NCBI RefSeq assembly: GCF_000321225.1 | Contig: NW_004450480.1 | Coordinates: 4,853,860 to 4,917,859, forward strand | Source: Odobenus rosmarus divergens | Taxonomy: Eukaryota > Chordata > Mammalia > Carnivora > Odobenidae | DNA: 64,000 nucleotides | Reading direction: 5' to 3' | Shown: one piece after another, positions 10,273-22,050 of the stretch | Layout of the letters: the number at the start of each line of letters is the position of its first letter | Position numbering within the stretch: position 1 is the first letter of the stretch | Translations under genes and position numbers: made by a program | Notes under the pieces: model-generated | Databases searched by the model: none | What the model was told of the DNA's origin: nothing | The model's input: the letters and a program-made list of their open reading frames with translations, nothing else

Positions 10273-11429
10273 ATTAATTCAATTTGAATCTCTCTGCCAA
10301 TATAAGTGAACTGGGGAAAATTTTTTTTTAAAGTCTCAAACTATGTGTGACCTCCTAAAAGGGTTTATTCAGGTTATTTTAAAAAACTGGTTTTTAAAAA
10401 AATCTTTAAAGTGTATCTTTCTTTTAGTGACTAAAAAAAGTAAGCCTAACTAAGCAATGAGTTCACTGAGCAAGCAGAGATACCAAACTGACACTCATGA
10501 AGAAATTAGATGAGGGAATCTGGGAATTTAAATGGCACATTCAACAATGAAAACTGCTAGAAAAATATGATAAACAAAAATTCCTTTCCTATTATAAGGA
10601 GAAATTATCAATACAATAAGTACCAAGAGAAAATTATCCTGTGAGTGAAATCTAGCCAACATAAAATGGAAAAGAAGGACACTAACATCAGCACTTTCAC
10701 CAGTGTTATCTAAGTCCTCCTGTCTTATTGGTCAATGGGGAATAATCAGCATGTTCAAGAAACTCGTGCCTTTTATCCACATAAATTTTTCTAAGAACCA
10801 CAAGGATCATTGGCATTTACAGTATGTGAGCTGACAGAAACAGATCAATGGAAACCTCAAAAATGGCATTTGTATTGGTAATTAGAATTAATCTGTTAGC
10901 CATGGTGGGTTGGTTAAACTGGTTGCAAATGGCGAGCAAGTAAGGAGACTGTTGTCAGGAGATGAACCGTGAAATACATATGTAACATTGTCGATTTAAG
11001 AATGAAACCGATATGAAATGAAATTTCATGGTGCTTTGGTTACTGTCACAGAAATCATTTAAATTTAAATTATAGCAAATAGACCTCGCTGCCCCACCCC
11101 CCAAACCCATTTAAAATCATTGAACAATACCAGAATACTTTATTCAGATTTAGATAACTGGACTTAATCACAGCTAGCTGTGTTCTGAGGAAGGTGGATG
11201 AACCAACCACTCATTCTCAGATCTAGAACTGAGGTTTGAGACCACATTCTTCATTTTGGGTTCCGGTCTTCTTGCTCAAGTAACTAAACTCATAGCTCCA
11301 ATTCTTTGCCTTATTCTCACGAAGTGAATGACCAAATGCAATATTAGTCAACACATTTTACTAGTTTTTATGTTTTTTCCTACCTGTAAAATTTCACTCA
11401 AAAATATGCAATGAGGAGTTCAGAGTGAA
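10273..11429. other. Unassigned AT-rich sequence
   Basis: About 1.15 kb with no recognised gene, RNA gene or repeat family. Confidence 0.35.
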
Positions 11430-11660
11430 GTGCATGTAATTTGGAGAAAAGCTGACATAAGTTTGTGTCCGTGCAATATCAACGTCTGTGTGATTGATCT
11501 GGAGCAATTTCATAGAGTCTATTATACATCAGATTCCTTATTTGTACCATGGGAATAATACTCTCTCAAAATAGAATTTTATGGGAGATAATTGGGATCA
11601 TACCTACAAAACAGTAAGCATAGTTTGTGGCAAATAGTTGGCACCCAGTAAATATTAGCT
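11430..11660 (+). mobile_element. MIR SINE, forward
   Basis: Recognised from TCAGATTCCTTATTTGTACC followed by ATGGGAATAATACTCTCTC, GATCATACCTACAAAACAG and the 3' end TTGGCACCCAGTAAATATTA. These are in the order of the MIR core and its L2-like tail. Confidence 0.7.
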
Positions 11661-11821
11661 GCTCCACTAAAATATCCAAATCTTTCCTTTTTTTAGACAT
11701 ACCTGGTTAATAAAGCAATAGAATATGACAGGTACACAATCCACTCAATTTTTTTACACTGTAGTATTACCAGTCTGGTGCATAGTAAATCTTCCACAGT
11801 ATTTGCTTTTAATAATGGCAA

Positions 11822-11864
11822 AGTTGCATTAGCCATTAAGAAAATGCAAATCACAATTATGAAC
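11822..11864 (+). mobile_element. Old L1 fragment, left part of a split copy
   Basis: CATTAGCCATTAAGAAAATGC followed by AAATCACAATTATGAAC is the ORF2 C-terminal region of an old mammalian L1. The same element appears to resume at 12767, beyond an inserted younger L1. Confidence 0.55.
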
Positions 11865-12766
11865 TGCAACTCAACACCAACCCACACCCCCCAAATAATC
11901 TGGTTAAAAAATGGGATGAGGAACTGAACAGACATTTTTCCAAAGAAGACCTACAAATGGCCAACAAACACATGAAAACATTCTCAGTGCCGCTAATCAT
12001 CAGGAAAATGCAAATCCAAACCACAAGGAGATATCGCCTTATACAGGTCAGAATGGCTAGAATCAAAAAGACAAGAAATAGCAAGCGTTAGTGAAGATGC
12101 AGAGAAAAAGGAACCCTTGTGCACTGTCGGTGGGAATGCAAATTGGTGCAGCCACTCAGGAAAAGAATATAGAGGTTCTTGAAAAAACTAAAAATAGAAT
12201 TACCATATGACCCAGTAATTCCATTACTGGGCATTTACCCATAGAAAACAAAAACATTAATTTGGAAAGATAACATACACCTCTATGTTTATTGAAGCAT
12301 TATTTACAATAGCCAGAATATGGAAGCAACCTAAGTGGCTGTCCATAGAAGAATGGATAAAAATGTGGTACATATACAACAGAATATAACTCAGCCATAA
12401 AAAAGAATGAAGTCTTGCAATCTGCAACATCATGGATAGACCTAGATGGTATAATGTTAAGTGAAATCAGTCGGACAGAGAAAAACAAATACCATACGAT
12501 TGCATTCATATGTGGAATTTTAGAAACAAAACAAATGAATAAAATAAAAAAGAGACAAACCAAAATACAGACTCTTAAATACAGAGAACACACTGGTGAT
12601 TGCCGGAGGGAGGAGCATGGGGGATGGGTGAAATAGATAAAGGGAATTAAGAGCACACTTATGTTGAACACTGAGTAATGTGTAGAAATATTACATCATT
12701 ATATTGTATGCCTGAAACTATTATAACACTATGTTAATTATACTTCAATAAAAAATTAAAAATCAT
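11865..12766 (+). mobile_element. 5'-truncated L1, 3' ORF2 part and 3' UTR
   Basis: A forward L1 fragment of about 0.9 kb. It holds decayed coding sequence for the ORF2 C-terminal domain (for example the stretch around GGAATGCAAATTGGTGCAGC and CCATATGACCCAGTAATTCC). It then runs through ATGGATAGACCTAGATGG into a 3' UTR (TTATATTGTATGCCTGAAAC, GTTAATTATACTTCAATAAA) and an A-rich end. Frames are broken by stops, so it is non-functional. Most minus-strand frames at 11693-12671 are shadows of it. Confidence 0.88.
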
Positions 12767-13235
12767 TTCATATCTACGAGGGTGGCTTTAATCAAAAAGA
12801 GAGAGAATGTGGAGTAATTGGACACCTGAATTTATATCAACTGATGAGTGGATAAATAATGTGTTATACAATAAAATATTATTCAGCAATAAAAAAGGAA
12901 TATGTAGTGATACAACATGGATGAACATCAAAAGTGTTGTGCAAAGTGTAATGGAGCCATAAGCAAAAGAAGCAAGTCACAAAACCCCACATTTTGTACG
13001 ATTTCATTTACATGAAACGTCTAGAATAAGCCAATCTATAAAGACAGAAGGTGTATGGTTGCCTAGGCTATGGGATTAGGGTGGGGTGTTTAGGAATGAC
13101 TATTAATGGGTATATGGTGTCTTTCCAGAGTGATGAAAATGTTGTAAAATTGATTGTGATGATCACTGTGCAACTCTGTGGCCATACTAATTATAAGAAT
13201 ACCCTTTAATTGTACACTTAAGAAATAAAAGCAAA
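12767..13235 (+). mobile_element. Old L1 fragment, right part of a split copy
   Basis: Resumes an old L1 3' end: TATCTACGAGGGTGGC, AATATTATTCAGCAATAAAA, ACATGGATGAACATCAAAAG, TTTACATGAAACGTCTAGAA and TAATTGTACACTTAAGAAAT near the end. It is more diverged than the L1 inserted just before it. Confidence 0.75.
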
Positions 13236-13720
13236 GTTAGCAATATCAGAAATTCTGACCCTACATGGGTATCCAGTTAATAGACCTGATCACATCCTCA
13301 CCATACGCTCTTGCCAACACCCAGAATTACAGCAGGCTTAATTTCTGTTCCAGGATTCAATCCTCTCAAAATGCAAATGGCCCTGCAGTGGGTAACATAT
13401 TAAGTGCCACTAAATGTTAATCCTATCGTGTGAGGTAGTTATCTCTTCGGAGGTTGACATACTTAATGTAAGTGTATTTTGTTGAGAGGAAGGTGAAGAA
13501 AATGAAATTCCTTTTGATTACCAAGCAACTGATAAGTTAGTGAATGTACTGTTCCTGAAGACAATTCCTTCTAGCTTAAGTCTCTTCTTGGGTGTTGCGA
13601 GAATTCATTCATTCATCAGTCTGCAAACATCATCAGAATTAGACCCCACATCAAAGTCAGGACGCACCTTGACTGAAAGAATATATGTGTTGACCCAAAA
13701 TTCCTCAACTTATTAGTGGA
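13236..13720. other. Unassigned sequence
   Basis: About 480 bases without a recognised feature. Confidence 0.35.
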
Positions 13721-13734
13721 CTAAGCCAGTTTTT

Positions 13735-13956
13735 AATTTTTTAATTTTTATTTTTTTAAAGGTTTTATTTATTTATTTATTTATTTGAGAGAGCAAGAAT
13801 GGGGGCAACAGCAGAGGGGTAGGGAGAGAGAATCTGAAGCAGACTCTGTGCTGAGCATGGAGCCGGACCTCGGGGCTCGATCTCATGACTGCGAGATCAT
13901 GACCCCTGCTGAAATCAGGAGTTGGGTGCTTAACCGACTGAGACACCCTGGTGCCC
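13735..13956 (-). mobile_element. CAN-SINE, older subfamily, reverse orientation
   Basis: Full element in reverse with a (TTTA)n-like tail expansion, body GAGAATCTGAAGCAGACTC and head GAGATCATGACCCCTGCTGA..CCGACTGAGACACCC. Perfect 14-bp duplications CTAAGCCAGTTTTT flank it at 13721-13734 and 13957-13970. Confidence 0.93.
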
Positions 13957-13970
13957 CTAAGCCAGTTTTT

Positions 13971-14437
13971 TAAATAACCAGTCCCTGTGGTATGAGTCAA
14001 AAGGTTTGGTCAAGTAAACAGCCATCCTTGTCTCTTGTATTATAGCCAGAGATAAGATCGAAACCACCAAATAGGCCACCTGCAGGACAAATTGGGTCCC
14101 CAAAGAAATGATTTGCTTGGTTTGCACAGTGGTTTTTGAATGGTTTTTGTCAGTATCTTAGGTGAAGCATATGCTCTGTACTTTATTACCATTCTGCCCC
14201 ATCCTAATGGCTTAAGCTCATGCTCACTTCTTTATTTACTTTCTTGTTCTCTATAGCCATTTGAGATTGTAACTGCTGGCCTAAAATTTTAAATATAAGG
14301 AAAGGCACATGTGAAAGTTCAGGTTTCTGGTAGATATCTTAAAACATTTTAGAAAAGTTGGCACACGCACATCTTTCCTTTTTGGGTCCTATCCAGCCAC
14401 CGTCTAAGAACCACTGGAAAGTAGACTCCATGGAGTC
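13971..14437. other. Unassigned sequence
   Basis: No recognised gene or repeat. Confidence 0.35.
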
Positions 14438-14640
14438 TAGACTGTTGATTCTTAAATGTGATTGTGCATTAGCAGCACCTGGAAGGATTGTTAAAAACAT
14501 TTCTAGGCTCTACGCCCAAGGTTTGTGATTCGTCGGGTCTTGGGTGGGGCCCAATAATTTGCATTTCTAATGAGTTCACACGTGATGCTGATGCTGCTGG
14601 TCTGGGGATCACACTGAGAAACACTGATCTAGGCAAATCG
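14438..14640 (-). mobile_element. MER5A-like hAT transposon, reverse
   Basis: Shows AGCAGCACCTGGAAGG, AATAATTTGCATTTCTAATG and GTGATGCTGATGCTGCTGG..CTGGGGATCACACTGAGAA, the landmarks of MER5A read in reverse. It is nearly full length and non-coding, and accounts for the opposed short frames at 14469-14747. Confidence 0.8.
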
Positions 14641-16317
14641 AAAAGCAAATACCAGTTTTCTTTGTTACTCATCCTGGAGCCTGAAAGTAAAATAAAATAA
14701 AAATAACTACAGTTACCAGATGAGTGCTTGAACCCAAGGCAAGGCAATCAGACTCATTTTGACCAAGGGGACTAGGATTGTTGGAAGACTTTCTAGTCTT
14801 ACCAGCAAATCAGCAGATAAAGACAGTTCTCAGGGACTATTATTTGGGAGAAAGGAATTAAGTGATAATGGGGTAGCATGAGGATGAAGCCTTAAATCAA
14901 GGAAGTGTCGGGCTGTATTCCTCTACTGGCTATGCCTTACAGTCACCTGGGGATTTAAAAATACAGATGGGGACTCATGCAAAGACATTCTAATGTGCTC
15001 AAGCACCCCTGGGCTAGGGGAAATCCCGTTGGGTAGAGCTACATGGCTCCACACAGTCCATCACACTGACCACTCCAGTGCTCACCGGACTCATCCAGGG
15101 TGGAGGGCATGAAAACCCAGGAGTTTTAATGGAGGAAAAGAATTTGAATGATAAGACTTATTAGGTCATTCTTCAAGAAATTTATCATTGCCAAAGGACC
15201 TGAGAAAATGGATACGGTAGAGAGAAAGCCCAGTGTCTGGTAGTCCAGAGATGCTCCCCGTGGGAACCAAGCATAGGATACAGCATATTCTCATTCCCCA
15301 CTGAGCTCCAGTCAAATGGCCAGGCCAGAGAATGGGCTGGTCTCCTGCCCCTGCCTCTTCTACTGAGTTAAAGAAAGAGAGATGCCACAGTGGTCTACCT
15401 GTGGCATCCTCTCTGCTCACCCTATAGAATTATTCCCTTCCTTTGGTAGGGCTACTGTAGTGCTTCTGTATTAACTCATTTTTAACAACATGACACAGCT
15501 ATAAAACTTCCTCCAGGGGTTTAATTAAATGTTGGAGGACTCCATGGCATTAGAGGAAAAGGAGAGAGAGGCCGTTTGCACGGGTCTTGTGAGATCAGCT
15601 TTCTTGCGCCCTCCTTTACTCTTGTAGAAATGCATGTCTGTAAGACTTGCTTCCCCAAACCGTAACTTGGGCTCTGCTCAGGTGTGTTGAATGAACAGGT
15701 GTACCCGATCTTCCATGGGCACACATGAATTAAGTTTTTTATCGTAGATCTAGGAATACTTTGGCTAAATTTATAAAAATATTTAATCATTTATCTCTAG
15801 TACATTATTTATATGCACATCTACCCCATTTTCATGCCTATCATTCTTGTCCCTTATGCTTGACAAAATGACTGATTAGAAAGTTTTCCATTTCTATACC
15901 TTTCATTTATCTTCAGTGTCTCTCATAAATGTTGAATTAAGCAGGTTTTATGAAACTTATCATAAATTGTAGTTTTCATCAAAAGTGACTGTGACAGAGT
16001 AGATTTCTATACTCTGTACTTCAATAACAGTAACTCAGATTTTCTAGGATTTAAACTGGAAGCTTCTCACATGACAGAATTTGCGCATTGGTCCTAAGGG
16101 GAGACTTTGGGGTGTCTTTGGGGTGTCTTTTCATTTATGCTTCTCAAACTCAATAAAGCTTAGCAAACTCGAAGGGGCAGTCAGGAAACAATTTTCTGTG
16201 TATCAGAATTAGTAATAATGATTATTTTCCTACTTATAGAGATGAAGACACTGTTATGTTTCAAAAGGGATTTTTGAAAATTAACACTTATCAGGAATTT
16301 AGTTACTTCCCATGTTT
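14641..16317. other. Mostly unassigned, with a possible MER5 fragment
   Basis: About 1.7 kb. ACAGTCACCTGGGGATTTAA at 14940-14959 followed by AAATACAGATGG resembles a short MER5-type remnant (about 14930-15005). The rest shows no gene, and the minus-strand frames at 15166-15420 and 15521-15790 have no domain. Confidence 0.35.
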
Positions 16318-16420
16318 TGTGTCCTTAAGATAACCCTAAGAAGTAGGTACTATCATTATTCTCATTTTACAGGAAGAAAACAGAGGCAAGGTTAAGGTTA
16401 AGCAAATTTTCTAATAGCAA
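16318..16420 (-). mobile_element. MIR core fragment, reverse
   Basis: GATAACCCTAAGAAGTAGGT, ATTCTCATTTTACAGG and AACAGAGGCAAGGTTAAGG are in the order of the MIR core on the minus strand. Confidence 0.75.
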
Positions 16421-16464
16421 GTAAATGGAAAAAATGTTATTTCAAACTAAGATACCCTAATTAA

Positions 16465-16560
16465 AATGAGACACACACATATGTATATATTCATATGAAT
16501 ACGGATCTATATACATACACATGTCTCCACACACATATGTGATCACAAATATATTCATAT
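16465..16560. repeat. CA/TA-rich low-complexity stretch
   Basis: Alternating ACACAC, ATGTATATAT and ATACATACAC units, impure and interrupted, best read as a decayed dinucleotide repeat. Confidence 0.7.
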
Positions 16561-16704
16561 AGAATTGCATTTGATTGTGGGAACCCATGAACTAGAATTA
16601 GTACCTTTCTACTATTTTTCCACTGCCACTACCATAACATTGTCCTCCACGATCATTAATTCTTTTCTTATATGCTGCACACATGACATAGATTAATCAT
16701 TTCA

Positions 16705-16860
16705 GTGCATCCAAATCCTATGACTTAGGTGCTACTATTGTCTTCATTTCACAGGTGAGGAAGCCAAGTCTAAGTACCTTGATTACACAGCAGGTATGTT
16801 AGACCATATCTGACTCCAGAACTTGAACTCTTAATTACCATACCATACCACTGTGTACTG
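16705..16860 (-). mobile_element. MIR SINE, reverse
   Basis: The order TATGACTTAGGTGCTACTAT, CTTCATTTCACAGGTGAGGA, TACACAGCAGGTATG and GACTCCAGAACTTGAACTC follows MIR in reverse, including the tRNA-derived part at the right end. Confidence 0.78.
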
Positions 16861-17820
16861 CCAAGCATGAGTGAGAATTTTATCCAGTAGGCAATGAGGG
16901 GCCACAGAAGATTCTGAAGCAGGTCCTTAACAATCCAAGGATGCTGAGTGGGCTTTGGCAAGCACATTTTGGAAATCATTAACTGAATTGTTGAAAATGT
17001 TCTGTTTCCTGTTTTAATATTTCTTGTGGTTGACAGCCGGTATCCTCATTACAAGATTGTTAATACATCATTGAGCCTGGCAAAGTGTTGGGCCTTTTGG
17101 ATGGACCTCAGTTGAAGTTTTGCCATTATATGTATGGAAAGCAGTTAGCTTTTATGTATCCACTTTTCTAATCAATAGTGAGTAATCAGAAACAGGGACC
17201 TTCCTTATCTGTGTTTGCATGCCAGGCCTCATTAATGCCAGGGAGAATTAGGTGCTCTGTAAACTTGTGAAAATTTAAAAAAACGTAAAATCCATTCTTA
17301 GGTAGCAAGAGGAGGGAAAGAACACTTCATGAGCATCCGTTAGTAATTCAGTCACAGGCACATGTCTTCTGAACAGCATTTATCTATCTGCTGTGCTGGT
17401 GGATTTTTCATTTGTTCTAGAATCCTGGGAAATACAAGTCACCTCTCTTCTTTTTCAGCCTCACTATAGAAATAATGCAATACTCTGATGAAAAGGGTGG
17501 AGATTTTTTCTTAGAAAAATGTAAGAGGACCTGATTTATGTCAGGCCATTTCTTACGGATGAATCAACGTCACTGTCTCCCTAAATAACCAAATTAAAGA
17601 GCTGGAAAAGGACAATCAAGGTGGCGGACACATTCCAGTGAGCGGAAGTCAGTGCAACATCTGTTTGGCCTGCTGTTTTAGAAGGCACTGGAACATTCTA
17701 TAATCTGGGAATTAAATTTCTACTTTTTTCCTCCTTATTGGTGGAGACTGCACGTGAGAACGGCAGTTGCTTTGTTGAGGATTTTCTTTCTTAAGTTAAC
17801 ATGTCTAAGGAGGAAAACAG
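16861..17820. other. Unique-looking sequence, part TAAT-rich
   Basis: No gene or repeat is recognised in about 960 bases. The segment 17020-17300 contains AATACATCATTGAGCC, TTCTAATCAATAGTGAG and CAGGCCTCATTAATGCCAGG. This repeat-free, motif-rich style resembles conserved non-coding elements, but nothing here proves it. Confidence 0.3.
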
Positions 17821-17870
17821 TGGCTGGCGCATAGTAAGCCTTCAAAAAATGCTACTGTTGTCATTGGTAT
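17821..17870 (+). mobile_element. MIR 3'-end fragment
   Basis: GGCTGGCGCATAGTAAGCC followed by TTCAAAAAATGCTACTG matches the GGCACATAGTAAGCGCTCAA-type MIR 3' end. Confidence 0.6.
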
Positions 17871-18074
17871 GAGTTAAAGTACATCCACGTTTCTAACCTG
17901 GCAAAACAAACCACAAAACTCGAAAGCAAAGGTCATACAAGTATTTTTTATGTTCAGCTTGCATTTTCTTTCGCCTCTTTCCTCCTCAACTTCTTGCCAT
18001 TTCTTTTCCCTCTGTTTTCTTGAACAATAGGTAACGTTGAAACACTCTATTTTTATTTGCTAAGACACAAAAGA

Positions 18075-18260
18075 ATCATTAACTTATTCCATCAGTGTTC
18101 ACTGAATATCTATTTTGTGTTAAGTTCTATGGTGGGTGGTCATTAGGCATACAGCAATTCAAGGGGACCCTTAAGGAGTTCACAGTCAAGAGACATGGAG
18201 AAGGGAGACATGGAAACAAGTAGTAACAAGAGAAAGTTTTAGTGCTAGAAAACTGATTTT
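18075..18260 (-). mobile_element. L2 3'-end fragment, reverse
   Basis: GTTCACTGAATATCTATTTT, GGCATACAGCAATTCAAGG and AAGGAGTTCACAGTCAAGAG follow the 3' region of LINE2 in reverse. Confidence 0.65.
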
Positions 18261-18714
18261 GTTTACTTGTTTTTTTGTTAAGCAAAGAGAGAGAACATTC
18301 TGGGTCATTGGGAGAGATTTCCCAAGGGAGCTTAAAAAAATATGCTAGACTTCAGTAGTGGGTGGTGTTGGAATACACTGGCAATGGGCATTCCAGGCAA
18401 AGAGAACTGACAAGCCAGGGTATGTGTCTCATCATCTGAGCTCAGGGAAGTAAGTATCCTCATGAGAGGCTAAGCAGTAATTCCCTGACTGTGTTCTGGA
18501 GACTTTGAGCATGAATCAGCATTCCCGGGAAGAAGAGTTTCCATGGTTAAGGAACTTAGGGAAATGTCAGGCAAAAGTAATTAGATAGGCTTCTAACCTG
18601 GAGGACCTCTGCTATATACTAATATGCTCCCAAGCAGGAGGGCTCACAGGATGGAAGGTTCACCAACTTCTTTCTTGTAGAAAAAAGGGTAATTTTAATC
18701 TTGACCTTACTGGG
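18261..18714. other. Unassigned sequence
   Basis: No recognised gene or repeat. Confidence 0.35.
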
Positions 18715-18790
18715 TGATGAGGATGAAGTCAGTTAATGCAGTTAAACTTAGCACAGTTCCTGGAACACTAGTCAGTAAATATTTGCTATT
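18715..18790 (+). mobile_element. MIR 3'-end fragment
   Basis: CTTAGCACAGTTCCTGGAAC followed by AGTCAGTAAATATTTGCTAT matches the MIR 3' end. Confidence 0.65.
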
Positions 18791-19299
18791 GTTTTTCACT
18801 TCCCAATAAAATTATCTTGAAAATAATATAATGCTAAAATGAAGTAGATTTATCTGTTTGGATGAGATGTACCATTGGTGTCAAAGAAGATCAGTGGGCT
18901 TTAATTCTGTCCAAGTTTGCTCCATAAATCATCCTTTCTTCTTTGGAGAAAAATAAGAAAAGCTAGCTACGAATCAGAGAGGGTAGACCAATTAAACTTC
19001 AGTGGCTAAATCGTCACCTGCCCCAAATATTTGACCTTTGTTTTTAGAAAAAATGAAAAAAAATTAGAAAAATAAAGAAAACTGACTTCATCATAATCAT
19101 GCCAGTAAATAATGAAAGTTGAAAGGTCTCTGAAACTCAGTCTATATAAAGGGATTAATGACAATCCAAGAGAGCTCAGGGAGACCCTTGCTGTCTGAAA
19201 TTGGGTAGACTCCAGCATTGCCTCTTTAGGTGAACAGTGTAATCCTCCAAGAATTATGGCAATAATTTCCTCTGCAATGCGACCTTTCACATCCTAGTA
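18791..19299. other. Unassigned sequence
   Basis: No recognised gene or repeat; the 94-codon minus-strand frame at 19006-19290 has no domain. Confidence 0.35.
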
Positions 19300-19430
19300 T
19301 GTGGGTTGTGCTGTTAAGTCATTAATCCTTGTGATACCTCCAAGGTAGGTAGGGATGATAATTTACAGTTCCCCATGTATACATCAGGGTGGGAAAGGTC
19401 AGTGTCTGAACCTGGAAGAAGGTTATAAGC
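19300..19430 (-). mobile_element. MIR fragment, reverse
   Basis: AATCCTTGTGATACCTCCAA, GGTAGGTAGGGATGATAATT and GGTCAGTGTCTGAACCTGG are in the order of MIR on the minus strand. Confidence 0.65.
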
Positions 19431-21741
19431 TCTCTCTCATGCTATGACCGACCTGAAGCTTGCAGTCACTAGTCTAAAGCAAGATTATGACAACGCCTCT
19501 GTTCTTTGGGGACAATCTTAATTTTTTTCCCTTCTTTAGTTCTTTGTGCCATTTCTCACTTTCAATAAAACCAATTTACAGAATTCAATCTGCAAAAGTC
19601 AAGGCTGATTCTCATTAATTGGCAGGAGGCTCTCCTCTGAAAATTGCCAATTTAACACAGTAGGAAGCAACAGGAAAGGGAAAAAATCTTTCCACGAGGT
19701 CTATGGGACATGAAATGAAAGCCAGCTGACAGATTCCTGCTTAGTTAAAAAAAATGGTCTTATTAAATGATAGAAATTGATTATTCAGAGAGTTGTATGT
19801 TTGACAAGATACTAGAATTCAGACTCTGATTTCCACTGCTCCTATCCCATCAATTGTTTGAATTGCTCTAATAGGAAGCACATCGTGAATACAAAACCAC
19901 TGCCATTGTGTTCTAGAAAGAGAGAGAAACGAGCACAGCATGCTCACTTCTATTTAACCGACCTGAATAACCGTTAGGCTATGTTTTTACAGCCTGCCAT
20001 AGCATCGTTTTGACAAGGTTGTAAAGGCAACCCTTGATGTGCCAGTCTGCTTTTTCTCTCCCATCACTCTACCCTGGTGACTGCAGCACAATGAAAACAC
20101 TTTCCTGAGTTTTAGAGAACTTGCTGACTTAAACAGACCCCCAATTAATGGCCAGCCAATCTGGACAGTTTACCAACGTGCCAATACCCAAGAAATGATA
20201 AACTATCACTGTCAAAGTGAAGGCATGGGAAAAATCTATATTTACTAGAACTTCTCTCAGGGGGAGTTCTGAACGTCAGGATTTCAGTCTTAAGTACCTA
20301 CAGGCACAGTGAGGTCATGAAGAGAGAAGCACGTGGGCAGTTGGTGAGCACACGCATGCCTGGTTAAGGGGTCTCCAGGAGATGCTGTTACTCTATTTGG
20401 GTTCCAGTTGGTTGATGCTATGCACAAACAGGGGCCCAGGGCTGGACATCTTTTGGTTTTCAAAAGAAGAGAGAAATGCAGAGTGCTCCATATGTTAAAA
20501 TCTCATGATTTTTAAAGATAGAATTATTCAGATTTCCTTATGGACTAGTGAGCCTCCAAGACACACTGAACCCAGATCACGAGTTTTAAACCTCTGCTGA
20601 ATGTGACTGGCAGGGCAAATTGGATAAGCTAGTCAGTGTGTTTTATGTGTGGCTTTTGGAGGAGGCGGTAACAATGGTCAAACACAGCCAAGGGATATGT
20701 TTAAGTCACAATAAGGAACAATAACTGGCTCCAGTAAATCATATTCTAAACAGGATTGGTCCCTTTGTTAGACTAAGAGGAGAATGCAAATTTGGGGCCA
20801 GAAGTGAATGCCATGGTATTACATTAGATAGTCAGTACTTGGAGAAAGCAACCAGATTTCTCAAATCTTCCCTTGTGCAGTGTTTTAACCCTTCTTTCAA
20901 ATAGATGGTGGACAAATATTTGGAAGCTACTGGCTTATTTATAAATAAATAAATTAATTAATATAAATGCCAAAATATTAGCAAATTTTCAGTGTCCATA
21001 TATTTTGGTGATGTCTTAGACTTATATCTGGGGTGGAGAGGAAGAAGACTGCAGCAATAGTTTCAGATAGTTAATTTCAGAGGCAGAATTCCATGTGTAA
21101 GTGGCAGTTTCCAACAGGAAGATTTCTCTCCTCACCCCACTGCCTTTGTTTCTCCATTTCATTTTTACATATTACCTATTTTCACCAATGAGAAATTAAT
21201 TTGTAACAGTAAAATCTTCGTGAAAAATGCAAAAGCATGTGAGATTATAAGTTGTCATTTACACATTAGTATAAACTAGCCTAATCAGCTGACTCCATCT
21301 TAATGCTTAGGTCAAGTCAGTTACAGTGAGGAGCTGGGACATCTGCACATGGGCAGATACCAATGCAACATGTAGTACCTTTGGGAAGGCCACAGGGTAT
21401 GTGGTCCAGGAGAAATCTCAGGGTGATAGGGTCCATTTTGACCTCAGAGCATACCCCTAGGGTACAGAAGGAGCATATCCAAGAAAAATTTCTACTTCAA
21501 ATTTGAAGGAGAGCTTAAGTAGGGCTATAACAAAAGCACGCGAGGTCTCTTTCACTCCTCTTTTTCCTACAGTGTTCTCCCTCTTCAGTGCTCCTACTAG
21601 TACTGCTGTTGGGACAGTGTGGGTAGAATGGTCTTTGAGGTGGTCCGAGGACGTTGACCATTGTTAGTAGCACTCCTTGGGGAAAATAGAAATAGACTCG
21701 GGACAAAACAGTTCACTGTAACTTACTGTCAGATGCTTTAG
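19431..21741. other. Long stretch with no recognised repeat or gene
   Basis: About 2.3 kb without SINE, LINE or LTR landmarks. At 19600-20200 there are motifs such as TTCTCATTAATTGGCAGG and CATCAATTGTTTGAATTGC. A decayed A/T patch (AAATAAATAAATTAATTAAT) sits near 20943-20962. Confidence 0.35.
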
Positions 21742-21948
21742 AAAATAACAGTTACAAACTGAGGGTTGCTGGAGGGGGCGGGGAACAGGGTAACTGGGTG
21801 ATGGGCATTAAGGAGGGTACTTGATGTAATGAGTACTGTGTGTTGTGTGCAACTGATTAATCACTAAATTCTACCTCTGAAACTAGTAATACACTACATG
21901 TTAACTAAATTGAATTTAAATAAAAATTTTAAAAAATAACAATTATAA
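21742..21948 (+). mobile_element. Short 5'-truncated L1 3' end
   Basis: About 190 bases of carnivore L1 3' UTR: AACTGGGTGATGGGCATTAA, GGAGGGTACTTGATGTAATG, TCACTAAATTCTACCTCTGA and TTGAATTTAAATAAAAATTT. Near-identical 16-bp duplications with two mismatches (AAAATAACAGTTACAA at 21742-21757, AAAATAACAATTATAA at 21933-21948) frame it, so it is an independent, severely truncated insertion. Confidence 0.88.
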
Positions 21949-21955
21949 CAATAAC

Positions 21956-22050
21956 ATGTATACATGTATATGTGTGTATGTGTGTGTATGTGTATATGTG
22001 TAAGGGTGTGTATGTGTATATATGTGTGTATGGATGTGTATGTGTACAGA
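21956..22050 (+). repeat. TG/TATG-rich microsatellite
   Basis: Interrupted TGTGTATG, TGTATATG and GTGTGTATG units over about 95 bases, directly downstream of the L1 3' end at 21742-21948. The opposite strand gives a Thr/His/Tyr-rich spurious frame. Confidence 0.9.
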
